38,573 bases of DNA from Acetatifactor sp. GTDB taxonomy: Bacteria > Bacillota > Clostridia > Lachnospirales > Lachnospiraceae. Both the position numbers and the translations under genes were made by a program. Positions 17,182 through 25,163 of this stretch are shown here, in pieces (position 1 is the stretch's first letter; every line of letters begins with the position of its first letter). The stretch lies in NCBI GenBank assembly GCA_024403365.1, contig JAKSRX010000008.1, positions 1-38,573 on the forward strand, given 5' to 3'. Under the pieces are notes generated by a model. The model had not been told where the DNA came from. It worked only from the letters and a program-made list of their open reading frames with translations, and did no database searches.

Positions 17182-18660
17182 TTAGATCGTTTTCAATCCG
17201 CCTTCCAAAAGTTCGCGGATAATCACTCTCTCGTCCATAGGATACTTCTTGCCCTTGATCTCCTGGTAATCTTCATGTCCCTTACCTGCAAGAACAATAA
17301 TATCCCCTTCCTCTGCGTGAGCGATCGCATAAGCGATAGCCTCTCTTCTGTCGCAGATCTCTACATACTTACCGGCGGTCTTCGCGATACCGGTCTTAAT
17401 GTCATTGATAATATCCTGGGGCTCCTCATTTCTGGGGTTGTCAGATGTAATGATAGTCAGATCCGCCAGATTACCGCTGACTTCTCCCATCTCGAAACGG
17501 CGCAACTTGGAACGATTGCCGCCGCAGCCGAAGAGGCACACCAGTCGTTTGGGTCCATATTCCTTCAAGGTGGTCAACAGGCTCTGCAGTGCCATGGCAT
17601 TGTGAGCATAGTCGATCATCAAAGTGTATTTATCGGAAACAGGCACCTTCTCGATACGTCCCTTTACCTTGGCCTCCAGAAGCGCCTTGCGGATCATATC
17701 CTCGCCCACCTGAAAATATCTGCAGATACTGATGGCGCACAGTGCATTATATACACTGAATCTGCCGGGAGAAGCACTCTCCACCTCCAGATCCATCAGA
17801 CCGGACAGTTTGAATCTGACGCCCAGCTTGCCGGGGCCCTGTACCAGCTGCAGATCCTCTGCGCGAAGATCATTGCCTTCTCCTAATCCAAAGGTCTCAA
17901 TAGTGCAGGTATGACCTTCCACAACACTCTTGGCATGGGCATCGTCACCATTGATGATACCCATCTTGCACTGTTTGAAAAGCAGACCTTTACATGCCAT
18001 ATACTCTTCGAAGCTTGCATGCTCGTTGGGACCGATATGATCGGGCTCCAGATTAGTGAAGATACCGAAATCAAAAGTAAAGCCCTGAGTGCGGTGCTGC
18101 ATCAATGCCTGAGAGCTGACTTCCATGACCACAGCCTTCAGACCTTTATCCACCATCTTTGCAAAAGTCTCCTGAAGCACAAAGGACTCAGGAGTGGTAT
18201 TCTTGGCAGGGATACATTCCTCACCGATGATGGTCTCTACCGTGCCTACCAATCCGCAGGGAATTCCTGCGTTTTCCAGCATGGACTTCACCAGATAGGT
18301 AGTGGTGGTCTTGCCCTTGGTACCGGTAATACCGATGACCTTCAGTTTCTCCGCGGGATGTCCGAACCAGGCCGCTGAGATGAATGCCATAGCATATCTG
18401 GTATCCTGTACCCGGATCACCGTGATATTCTTACCGGCAGTCGCCTCGCTGACGTCCTTGCTGACTACCAGCACGCCGGCTCCCTGTTCTACCGCTTGAG
18501 CCGCGAAATCATGACCGTCAAACACGGCACCGCGGATACACAGAAACAGACAATCCTTTGATATCTTGCGGGAGTCATTGATGACTGCCTCCACATCTCT
18601 GTCGAGACTTCCCTGTATACATTCGTACTCTAAATTTTCCAGCAGATCCAACAACTTCAT
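17182..18660 (-). CDS. murE: UDP-MurNAc-L-Ala-D-Glu:meso-diaminopimelate ligase
   Basis: This 492-residue cytoplasmic Mur ligase adds the third stem residue to the peptidoglycan precursor using ATP. The P-loop is GITGTKGKTTTTYLV, the substrate site carries NTTPESF, and the C-terminal domain has ITSDNPRNEEP. The DNPR motif is the known marker for meso-diaminopimelate rather than lysine specificity, so the cell wall should contain meso-DAP. It is the first gene of the long housekeeping run. It has a GGAGG box, a clear promoter 170 bases upstream and a hairpin in the leader between. Confidence 0.96.
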   Translation of the reverse strand: MKLLDLLENLEYECIQGSLDRDVEAVINDSRKISKDCLFLCIRGAVFDGHDFAAQAVEQGAGVLVVSKDVSEATAGKNITVIRVQDTRYAMAFISAAWFGHPAEKLKVIGITGTKGKTTTTYLVKSMLENAGIPCGLVGTVETIIGEECIPAKNTTPESFVLQETFAKMVDKGLKAVVMEVSSQALMQHRTQGFTFDFGIFTNLEPDHIGPNEHASFEEYMACKGLLFKQCKMGIINGDDAHAKSVVEGHTCTIETFGLGEGNDLRAEDLQLVQGPGKLGVRFKLSGLMDLEVESASPGRFSVYNALCAISICRYFQVGEDMIRKALLEAKVKGRIEKVPVSDKYTLMIDYAHNAMALQSLLTTLKEYGPKRLVCLFGCGGNRSKLRRFEMGEVSGNLADLTIITSDNPRNEEPQDIINDIKTGIAKTAGKYVEICDRREAIAYAIAHAEEGDIIVLAGKGHEDYQEIKGKKYPMDERVIIRELLEGGLKTI

Positions 18661-18757
18661 AAGCAGGTCCCTCCGTAAAAGGTTTACTCTTTATTTTACT
18701 CCTTTTTTCGGATTTGCACCACCCTTTTTTGAAACCTGCCAAATACGCACAAAAACA

Positions 18758-18785
18758 AAAGGCCACGGTTTGCACCATGACCTTT
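18758..18785 (-). promoter_or_regulatory. Terminator-like hairpin in the murE leader (candidate attenuator)
   Basis: On the minus strand AAAGGTCATGG (18785-18775) pairs with CCGTGGCCTTT (18768-18758): eleven base pairs including two G-U, with a six-base loop. It is followed at once by TGTTTTTG. It lies between the murE promoter (-10 at 18830) and the murE start (18660), so it could stop transcription before the operon. No known riboswitch or protein site is recognised. Confidence 0.5.
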
Positions 18786-18829
18786 CGTTTTTATGAGGGG
18801 GGGGAGATAGTGATTTCTCAACTACCTTG

Positions 18830-18858
18830 ATTATATTGTACACTGAATTTATGAACAA
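18830..18858 (-). promoter_or_regulatory. Promoter of the murE-to-rsgA operon
   Basis: On the minus strand, -35 TTGTTC (18853-18858) and -10 TATAAT (18830-18835) are separated by 17 bases. This predicts a start near 18823 and a leader of about 163 bases. The leader begins close to a run of eight C (18797-18804). The rest of the 401-base gap 18661-19061 holds only the leader hairpin and the secDF terminator. Confidence 0.75.
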
Positions 18859-19015
18859 AATATGTACAACTCAGGGTTATTTCCCAAATCATTCGACAAA
18901 TCATAACAATATTTTGACATCCTGCCCACTTTTTGCGTTTGTTACTTTTTTGCGTAGTTTTTTACTTTATTTTACTTTTGATTTTGGGGATTTTTCAGGG
19001 GTTATGCCTTGTAAA

Positions 19016-19048
19016 GCAAAAAATCCCCCTGCCTTACGGCAGAGGGAT
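19016..19048 (-). terminator. Rho-independent terminator of secDF
   Basis: The 11-base arms (19023-19033 and 19038-19048) pair perfectly or nearly so around the loop TTAC. On the minus strand the stem is followed by ATTTTTTGC. It starts 13 bases past the secDF stop codon and separates it from the murE promoter. Confidence 0.9.
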
Positions 19049-19061
19049 CATGGAATCTAAA

Positions 19062-21320
19062 TTATGCCTGCTTCTTAGGAGCGAACTTGGTTCTGAGTAC
19101 ATACCAGAGGCTGCCTGCAAGGCAGATGGAGGAATAAGTACCGCAAACGATACCTACCATCAAAGGCAATGCGAAGTCGCGGATACTGGTTACACCCAGG
19201 ATGTAGAGAACTGCTACCATGATGAAGGTGGTCAGGGAAGTGAATACACTTCTGGACATTGTCTGAGTGATACTTGTGTTAACGATCTCCTTCAGATCAG
19301 ACTTAGGCATGAGAGACATATTCTCACGGATACGGTCAAAGATAACGATGGTCGCGTTGATGGAGTATCCGACGATGGTCAGCATACATGCTACGAAGGT
19401 GTTGCTTACAGTAACTCTTGCTGCCGCATAGAATGCAAGCACTACCAGTACGTCGTGTACCAGCGCGATGATGGAGCTGAGACCGAAACGGATATCGCTG
19501 AAACGGATTCTGATATAGATCAGCATACATACGATCGCAACTGCTACTGCGATGATGGTATCGGACTTCATCTCATCACTGATGGTGGAGCTGATGGTCT
19601 CGGATGTGATCTTGGACTCATCGATACCGAACTCGTTCTTAAACATCTCATTCAGAGCTTCTCTCTTCTCTACATTCAGGGAAGAAGTCTTGAAGATAAC
19701 TTCGTTGGAATCCTGTACGGTCTGAACCTGTACAGCACAGCCGGTAACCTTCTCGATGGAAGGAACGACTTCAGCGGTTGCCTTCTCCAGATCATATGCC
19801 TGGTTGAAGTTAACGGTAGTAGCGGTACCACCCTTGAACTCAAGGCTGAAATTCAGAGCATCACCGGTCTTGGCTTTGCTGACACCCATAACAACGAAAC
19901 CTGCTACGATCAGTGCCAGAGAGATGGTGAAGCAGATACCCTTCTTGGACAGGAAGTTGATGGCCTTACGATCCTTACCGATACCGTAAAGTTTCTCGCT
20001 CTTGAGACCGACTGCATAGAGTGCATACAGAAGGTATCTGGAGATAACAAGTGCGGTAAACATGGAAAGCACGATACCGAGAGCCAGAGTCTGAGCGAAG
20101 CCCTTTACAGAGCCGGGTCCCAGAGCCAGCAGCACAACTGCTGCGATCAGGGTAGTGATATTACCGTCTACGATAGCGGAAAGAGCTTTGTCGAAACCGA
20201 GCTTGATCGCATTACGTACGGTCGTGCCGGTTGCGAGTTCTTCTCTGATACGAGCGAAAATAATAACGTTAGCATCTACTGCCATACCAATGGAAAGGAT
20301 GATACCTGCGATACCGGAAAGGGTCAGGGTCATGTCAAATCCATTCAACAGAAGAACTACCAGTGCGGTATAGCAAAGCAGTGCAATTGCGGATACCAGA
20401 CCGGGAATCAGGTAAACGACGATCATGAAGATCATAACGATCACCAGACCGATAGCACCTGCCTTCAGGGAAGTATTGATGGCATCAACACCCAGCTGAG
20501 CGCCTACGACTTTGGAGTGCAGTTCTTCCAACTCCAGCTTCAGACCACCGATACGGATGGTGGAAGCAAGGTTATCTGCCTCTTCAAAGGACTTCTGTCC
20601 GGAGATCTGTGCCTTACCATCGGAAAGAATAGCTTTTACATTAGGAGCGCTGACGATTCTTCCATCATAGTAGATCGCCAGAGTTTCGCCCTTGGTATAT
20701 GCTCTTCTGGTTGCCTCGGCAAATTTAGATTTGCCTTCGTCGGTCATGGTCAGATCTACAACATATTCTACATTGTTCATGGTATCCTTGGTGGTAACGC
20801 CTCTTGCATCCGCAATATCGGTACCCTGTACCAGGATAGAGCCCTCAGCCAACAGCTCATCAATGGTCTTGGTCAAGCTGTATCCTGCGGTCATGGTTCC
20901 GTCAGCCTCGGTAATATAGCCGTACTCATAGTTCAGAGCGCCGTCGGGGCTGGTCTGGTTGATGAAGTACAGTGCACCGGGACGGCCCAGCTCCTGCAGG
21001 ATCGCATTGGCATCGCTTACGCCGGGGATCTCGATATTGATTCGATCCAGACCTTCCTGGTAAACGATCGCTTCTGTGCTGTAGTTGATAACACGTTTCT
21101 GTAACTTTGCAATGGTATCACTCATATCGGTAGCGCTGGGAGCTTCCTCTCCGACTACCTGATAGGTGATGCTTACGCCACCAGCCAGGTCAAGACCTAA
21201 GTTGATATCGGAAGCACTTCCGGTTCCTGCCGCATCCAGTCCGAAGAAGTCGATATAGGCTACTCCTACCAGAAGCAGAAGGATGCAAAGAATAATCGCA
21301 ATGGCTTTATTCTTTTTCAT
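19062..21320 (-). CDS. secDF: Fused protein translocase subunit SecDF
   Basis: This 752-residue membrane protein fuses SecD and SecF, which use the proton gradient to help the SecYEG channel complete export. An N-terminal helix (residues 5-25) precedes the SecD signature DINLGLDLAGGVS (about 38-50), the periplasmic-type P1 region and a first bundle of helices. The SecF half begins near FSLEFKGGTATTVNF and has its own bundle, including YSINATIVIFDRIRENM. The fusion, as in Bacillus, is normal; many Clostridia instead have separate genes. It lies 55 bases after the SCIFF maturase gene, and a strong terminator follows. Confidence 0.96.
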   Translation of the reverse strand: MKKNKAIAIILCILLLLVGVAYIDFFGLDAAGTGSASDINLGLDLAGGVSITYQVVGEEAPSATDMSDTIAKLQKRVINYSTEAIVYQEGLDRINIEIPGVSDANAILQELGRPGALYFINQTSPDGALNYEYGYITEADGTMTAGYSLTKTIDELLAEGSILVQGTDIADARGVTTKDTMNNVEYVVDLTMTDEGKSKFAEATRRAYTKGETLAIYYDGRIVSAPNVKAILSDGKAQISGQKSFEEADNLASTIRIGGLKLELEELHSKVVGAQLGVDAINTSLKAGAIGLVIVMIFMIVVYLIPGLVSAIALLCYTALVVLLLNGFDMTLTLSGIAGIILSIGMAVDANVIIFARIREELATGTTVRNAIKLGFDKALSAIVDGNITTLIAAVVLLALGPGSVKGFAQTLALGIVLSMFTALVISRYLLYALYAVGLKSEKLYGIGKDRKAINFLSKKGICFTISLALIVAGFVVMGVSKAKTGDALNFSLEFKGGTATTVNFNQAYDLEKATAEVVPSIEKVTGCAVQVQTVQDSNEVIFKTSSLNVEKREALNEMFKNEFGIDESKITSETISSTISDEMKSDTIIAVAVAIVCMLIYIRIRFSDIRFGLSSIIALVHDVLVVLAFYAAARVTVSNTFVACMLTIVGYSINATIVIFDRIRENMSLMPKSDLKEIVNTSITQTMSRSVFTSLTTFIMVAVLYILGVTSIRDFALPLMVGIVCGTYSSICLAGSLWYVLRTKFAPKKQA

Positions 21321-21375
21321 GATTCTTTTTCCTTTCTTTCTAACAGAAAATTTATGTCAGTCCGTCTCCGGGCCT

Positions 21376-22770
21376 TTATTCTTCCTCATCTTCCATCTCT
21401 GCAACCTTCAGCATGATCGCACACTCGATACGCTTTCTCTGAAGTTCGCAGCCAACATCATAAGCATCATTGATGTTGCCGTGGAAATTGTAAGAGTTTG
21501 CCGCACAACCGCCGCTGCAGTAGAACTTTGCAAAACACTTCTTACACTTGTCCTTCGCGTAAACGTTGCAGCACTTGAACTCATCGCGGATGTCGCTTCT
21601 GGTGATGCCCTCGTCCACGTTACCCATCAGGAACTTCTCGTTACCTACGAACTGATGGCAGGGATAGAGATCTCCCCAGGGAGTTACTGCAAGATACTCT
21701 GTTCCGGAACCACAGCCGGAAAGTCTCTTGGCTACGCAGGGACCGCCTTCCAGATCGATCATGAAATGGAAGAAATTGAAGGGGTTGCCTTCTCTGCGGC
21801 GCTTGATCATCTCGGCAGCAAGCTTATCATACTCCGCACAAAGCACGGGAATATCGCTCTCTCTGATGGCATAATCATCGGTGGGCTGAGCCACTACAGG
21901 CTCTACAGAGATCTGCTTGAAACCAAGGTCTGCAAGGTGCAGTACATCGCTGGCAAAGTCTAAGTTGTTGTGAGTATATGTGCCGCGCACATAGTAGCGC
22001 ATCTGCTCTCTGCTCTCCGCAACCTTCAAAAACTTGGGAACGATGATGTCGTAGCTGCCCTGACCGCCTCGGAAAGGACGCATCTTATCATTGATCTCCT
22101 TACGGCCGTCGATACTGCAGACGATGTTAGCCATCTCTTTGTTGGCAAATTCCAAAATATCGTCATTCAGAAGGATTCCGTTGGTGGTAAGAGTAAAGCG
22201 GAACTTCTTATTGTGAGGCTCCTCCAAACTTCTGCCGTAAGCTACCAGGTCTTTTACCACCTGCCAGTTCATAAGAGGCTCACCACCGAAGAAATCCACC
22301 TCCAGATTCACTCTGTTGCCGGAATTGGCTACCAGGAAATCCAGAGCCTTCTTACCTACTTCGAAACTCATGAGAGCTCGTCTGCCATGATATTCGCCTT
22401 CCTCCGCAAAACAATACTTGCAGGCAAGGTTGCAATCGTGGGCAATGTGCAGGCAAAGAGCCTTTACCACAGTGGAACGTTTCTTGAAATCGAATACGTA
22501 ATTTTCATAGATGTCGGGGGCGAACAGCTGTCCCTCCGCCTCCAGTGCCAGGACCTCATCCACAGCCTCCAGGATCTCCTCTTCCGGATAGGAAAGATTC
22601 GACAGATTTAAAACTGCTGCCTTGATGGTGTCGGCATCCTTGATTCCCTCATTCACCAGGGGCTCGACCAAAGGAATCATTTCATATACAATATCGTCTA
22701 CCACATGGATGGAACCGCTGTTGACATCCATTACGATATTGTATCCGTTGCTTTTATACTGATGTATCAC
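21376..22770 (-). CDS. SCIFF peptide maturase (radical SAM thioether-forming enzyme)
   Basis: This 464-residue radical-SAM/SPASM protein matches the family that installs Cys-to-alpha-carbon thioether links in the SCIFF peptide. The radical-SAM cluster motif is CNLACKYC (C113, C117, C120), with FFGGEPLMNW nearby. The C-terminal third carries the auxiliary-cluster cysteines, including CCNVYAKDKCKKCFAKFYC and CSGGCAANS. The N-terminal 90 residues, with VDDIVYEMI, form the peptide-recognition-like domain. Its substrate peptide is encoded 257 bases upstream (23028-23174) and secDF follows, which is the cluster order commonly seen in Clostridia. The modified product's role is still unknown. Confidence 0.94.
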   Translation of the reverse strand: MIHQYKSNGYNIVMDVNSGSIHVVDDIVYEMIPLVEPLVNEGIKDADTIKAAVLNLSNLSYPEEEILEAVDEVLALEAEGQLFAPDIYENYVFDFKKRSTVVKALCLHIAHDCNLACKYCFAEEGEYHGRRALMSFEVGKKALDFLVANSGNRVNLEVDFFGGEPLMNWQVVKDLVAYGRSLEEPHNKKFRFTLTTNGILLNDDILEFANKEMANIVCSIDGRKEINDKMRPFRGGQGSYDIIVPKFLKVAESREQMRYYVRGTYTHNNLDFASDVLHLADLGFKQISVEPVVAQPTDDYAIRESDIPVLCAEYDKLAAEMIKRRREGNPFNFFHFMIDLEGGPCVAKRLSGCGSGTEYLAVTPWGDLYPCHQFVGNEKFLMGNVDEGITRSDIRDEFKCCNVYAKDKCKKCFAKFYCSGGCAANSYNFHGNINDAYDVGCELQRKRIECAIMLKVAEMEDEEE

Positions 22771-22861
22771 AGATAACAGATCCTTTCGCTAAATAACAAA
22801 GATACTACAAAACGCAGCACGCAAACCATATCACACCTGCGGTGTGCTATTGCGCGCTAAA

Positions 22862-22957
22862 GCTTAACAGCGCCAAAACCGAGCACGCCTATCGGCGCGC
22901 TAAAAAAACCAGGCACGCTTAACAGCGCCAAAACCGAGCACGCCTATCGGCGCGCTA
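22862..22957 (-). repeat. Tandem 41-base direct repeat (period 55) with hairpins between SCIFF peptide and maturase
   Basis: Two identical 41-base copies lie at 22862-22902 and 22917-22957. Each contains the near-palindrome AGCACGCC-TATC-GGCGCGCT (22882-22901 and 22937-22956), which folds as an 8-bp hairpin with one G-U on the minus-strand RNA. A third, partial relative (GCGCGCTAA at 22853-22860, next to CACACC/GGTGTG arms) follows. I do not recognise the element. It is too short and too few in copies to be a CRISPR array. Confidence 0.85.
22901..22929 (-). terminator. Possible terminator inside the SCIFF spacer repeats
   Basis: On the minus strand GGCGC (22929-22925) can pair with GTGCC (22916-22912) and is followed by TGGTTTTTTTAG with seven T (22902-22908). 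The stem is short (5 bp), but the T-run is the best in the spacer. It competes with the repeat hairpins for bases. Confidence 0.4.
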
Positions 22958-22968
22958 TAACATAGAAT

Positions 22969-22993
22969 AAGCAGCGACGAGAAATCGCTGCTT
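22969..22993 (-). terminator. Hairpin directly after the SCIFF peptide gene
   Basis: The nine-base perfect arms AAGCAGCGA (22969-22977) and TCGCTGCTT (22985-22993) enclose a seven-base loop, 35 bases past the SCIFF stop. The following minus-strand sequence (ATTCTATGTT) is only mildly T-rich, suggesting partial termination or 3'-end protection of the peptide mRNA. Confidence 0.5.
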
Positions 22994-23027
22994 GCTCTAG
23001 TCATTATCGCTTCTGATGCAAAATTAA

Positions 23028-23174
23028 TTATTTAATCTTCTCACAGCTCTGATTACCAACAGTACAAGAAGTCTTGCAAGCAGACTGGCAAGAAGTCTGG
23101 CACTCGCCGCAGCCGCCCTTCTTCATGGACTCCTTCAGGTTTCTGGTGGTCAAAGTCTTGATATGCTTCTTCAT
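23028..23174 (-). CDS. SCIFF peptide precursor (six cysteines in forty-five residues)
   Basis: This 48-residue ribosomal peptide starts MKKHIKTLTTRNLKESMKKG and carries six cysteines at positions 22, 25, 29, 33, 37 and 44, within GGCGECQTSCQSACKTSC and the tail after it. This fits the SCIFF family, whose conserved Lys-rich leader is bound by the radical-SAM maturase and whose Cys/Thr/Ser core receives thioether crosslinks. A strong AAGGAGG site precedes the ATG. A consensus-like promoter lies 50-80 bases upstream. The maturase gene follows after a hairpin-rich spacer. Confidence 0.95.
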   Translation of the reverse strand: MKKHIKTLTTRNLKESMKKGGCGECQTSCQSACKTSCTVGNQSCEKIK

Positions 23175-23224
23175 ATGATATAAGCCTCCTTATAATTTTC
23201 CATTAAAGACTAATAAACATAGTA

Positions 23225-23253
23225 AGTATATCAAAAGATCATAATTTTGTAAA
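23225..23253 (-). promoter_or_regulatory. Promoter of the SCIFF peptide gene
   Basis: On the minus strand, -35 TTTACA (23248-23253) and -10 TATACT (23225-23230) are separated by exactly 17 bases. The predicted start is about 44 bases before the SCIFF ATG. Confidence 0.8.
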
Positions 23254-23306
23254 ACACTTTTTTCCTAAAATATAGGATTTACCTGTGTTTTTCCACGTTT
23301 TTTCCA

Positions 23307-23684
23307 TCATCCGCACATGCCGCCCAGCATTCCGCTGCCGGCGCAAAGCAAAAATACGACCAGAAACCGCCCCATATTGCCCGCATTTTGCTCTCCGAAG
23401 ATCAATGAGAGCACCACCAACACCACATAATACAATACGCCCATGCATAGTCCCCACAGGTACTTCTTACTTTCCATGCTCTTTCCGCACAGAAGTCCGG
23501 CCACAAAAGTCACAAGGGCATATATCACTGTCACGGCGATGGTAAGTCCCTTCTCTCCCCAGTTCATTCGATAGAAAAGAAAAGACACCACCAGCAGTGC
23601 CGCTCCGGTCAGTAAATAGGAAAACAAGGCATATTTCGCCAATTCCACCGCTATCTTTTTCTCCCTCGCATTGGGTCTTCTCAT
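23307..23684 (-). CDS. TIGR04086-type small membrane protein
   Basis: This 125-residue protein has four predicted membrane helices (about residues 15-37, 46-65, 73-95 and 103-123) and a basic N-terminus (MRRPNAREKKI). The length, topology, Gly-rich end (GSGMLGGMCG) and position beside SCIFF match my recollection of the TIGR04086 family of Firmicutes, which is often found near SCIFF and Sec genes. A GAGGAGG box precedes the start. Its function is unknown. It lies upstream of the SCIFF promoter, so the two may be separately expressed. Confidence 0.75.
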   Translation of the reverse strand: MRRPNAREKKIAVELAKYALFSYLLTGAALLVVSFLFYRMNWGEKGLTIAVTVIYALVTFVAGLLCGKSMESKKYLWGLCMGVLYYVVLVVLSLIFGEQNAGNMGRFLVVFLLCAGSGMLGGMCG

Positions 23685-23745
23685 CGGATCCGCCTCCTCA
23701 GGTAACCTGATTTAGTACTATGCTTATGCCGGGCAGGCCTTAAAC

Positions 23746-23774
23746 TTGACAAACGTTTCCGCTGTGTGTATATT
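23746..23774 (+). promoter_or_regulatory. Promoter of the CNNM/CorC-type gene
   Basis: TTGACA (23746-23751) and TATATT (23769-23774) are separated by 17 bases, a near-consensus sigma-A promoter about 40 bases upstream of the TTG start. It is the only clear plus-strand promoter in the window and is divergent from the TIGR04086-type gene. Confidence 0.85.
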
Positions 23775-23813
23775 TTCTTATAAAAAATATTGACTTAAAA
23801 GGAGTGAACTTTT

Positions 23814-25079
23814 TTGGATACCTCAGGTGTCATACAATTAACTTCATTGATCATTCTTGTATTCCTGTCGGCGTTCTTCTCTTCCGCAGAGACTGCTCTC
23901 ACCACCGTGAACCGGGTGCGCATGCGCTCGTTGGAGGAGGAAGGAAACAAACGCGCCGCCAAGGTCAACAAGATTTTAGAGAATCACAGCAAAATGCTCA
24001 GTGCCATTCTCATCGGCAACAACATCGTGAACATCTCCGCTTCCGCCCTGGCCACCACCCTGGCCCTTCGCATCAACCTGGCGGTAGGAATCGCCACCGG
24101 TCTTCTGACTCTTGTGGTGTTGCTCTTCGGCGAGATCGTTCCCAAGACCTGGGCTATGCTGTACGCGGACAAGATCGCCATGGTCTATTGCGGTATCATC
24201 TACCTGTTTATGCAGGTGCTGACCCCCGTGATCTTCCTCATCGATAAGATGGCTGCCCTCTTCCTCCGTCTGTTCGGCATTGACAAAAACGCAAGGAACT
24301 CCACCATCACCGAGGCAGAACTTCGTACCTATGTGGATGCCAGCCATGAGGACGGTGTCATCGAGTCCGGCGAGAAGGAAATGATCTACAACGTGTTCGA
24401 CTTTTCCGATGCATTGGCCAAGGACATTATGATCCCCCGTATCAATATGGTGACCCTTGCTTTGGAAAGCACTTACGCAGAAGTACTGAAGGTCTTCAGA
24501 GAGTCCATGTATACCCGTCTTCCCGTCTACGAGGAAGACCCGGATAACATCATCGGTGTTATCAATATCAAGGACTTCATTCTGGTAGATGAGAACAAGG
24601 CCTTCACTGTAAAGAGCATCCTGCGCAAGACACATTACACCTACGAATATAAAAAGTCTTCCGACCTGATGAAGGAAATGCGTAAAAAATCTTCCAGCAT
24701 CTCCATCGTTCTCAATGAGTACGGAGCTGCGGTGGGTATGATCACTCTGGAAGATCTCCTGGAGGAGATCGTTGGCGAGATCCGTGATGAATACGATGCC
24801 GACGAAGTGGAACGACTTCAGAAGATGGGCGAACGGACCTGGCTGGTGGAAGGCAGCATGAAGCTGGACGACATCAACAACGAGCTGGGCACTGACCTGT
24901 TCAGCGAAGACTTTGATTCCATCAGCGGTATCATCATCGAAAAGCTGGATCGACTGCCTGCCGATAATGATGTGGTCACTTTGGAAAATGGTATCAGTTT
25001 GAAGGTACAGGGTATCACCCAGAACCGTATCCGAAAGGTTTTGATGACATTGCCTGAAGAACCGGAAGAAAATGAATAA
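23814..25079 (+). CDS. CNNM/CorC (hemolysin-C-like) membrane transporter-type protein
   Basis: This 421-residue protein is the only plus-strand gene. The start is TTG at 23814-23816, supported by an AAGGAG box (23798-23803) and by the protein opening directly into the first membrane helix. The N-terminal DUF21/CNNM transmembrane domain (about residues 1-190) carries SSAETALTTVNRVRMRSLEEEG. Two CBS domains follow (about 210-330, with MIPRINMVTL and GAAVGMITLEDLLEEIVGEI), then the C-terminal CorC/HlyC domain (about 345-415). Family members are linked to magnesium or other divalent cation efflux; hemolysin is a historical name. It converges with the ABC exporter genes, sharing the terminator region 25096-25130. 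Confidence 0.92.
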   Translation: MDTSGVIQLTSLIILVFLSAFFSSAETALTTVNRVRMRSLEEEGNKRAAKVNKILENHSKMLSAILIGNNIVNISASALATTLALRINLAVGIATGLLTLVVLLFGEIVPKTWAMLYADKIAMVYCGIIYLFMQVLTPVIFLIDKMAALFLRLFGIDKNARNSTITEAELRTYVDASHEDGVIESGEKEMIYNVFDFSDALAKDIMIPRINMVTLALESTYAEVLKVFRESMYTRLPVYEEDPDNIIGVINIKDFILVDENKAFTVKSILRKTHYTYEYKKSSDLMKEMRKKSSSISIVLNEYGAAVGMITLEDLLEEIVGEIRDEYDADEVERLQKMGERTWLVEGSMKLDDINNELGTDLFSEDFDSISGIIIEKLDRLPADNDVVTLENGISLKVQGITQNRIRKVLMTLPEEPEENE

Positions 25080-25095
25080 AGAAAAGATATGAAAT

Positions 25096-25130
25096 AAAAA
25101 ATCTCCGCTTATAATTAAGCGGAGATTTTT
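25096..25130. terminator. Bidirectional terminator between the CNNM-type and ABC exporter genes
   Basis: The arm 25097-25111 (A-run then ATCTCCGCTTA) pairs with 25116-25130 (TAAGCGGAGA then T-run) around a four-base loop TAAT. T-runs are present in both directions, as expected between convergent genes. Confidence 0.92.
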
Positions 25131-25133
25131 TTG

Positions 25134-25162
25134 GTTACAGGTGATCAGGGATCACCTGTAAC
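25134..25162. terminator. Perfect 13-bp inverted repeat next to the ABC exporter stop codon
   Basis: GTTACAGGTGATC (25134-25146) and GATCACCTGTAAC (25150-25162) pair perfectly around a three-base loop. The repeat ends one base from the ABC gene's stop. It has no T-run of its own and stacks beside the bidirectional terminator. It may stabilise the mRNA end or reinforce termination. Confidence 0.6.
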
Positions 25163-25163
25163 A

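Noticed and set aside
18575..18778. A small minus-strand frame starting in the murE leader and overlapping the murE start
   Set aside because: It has no binding site and overlaps murE in another frame. It is likely chance, although a leader peptide cannot be wholly ruled out.
18933..21104. A 723-codon open frame on the plus strand opposite secDF
   Set aside because: It is the antisense of a well-supported secDF gene, has low-complexity His/Cys/Gln-rich composition typical of shadow frames, and has no ribosome binding site or family match.
22862..22957. CRISPR-like array
   Set aside because: There are only two full copies of a 41-base unit with a 14-base spacer, no third full repeat and no cas genes. 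The units are hairpin elements in an operon spacer.
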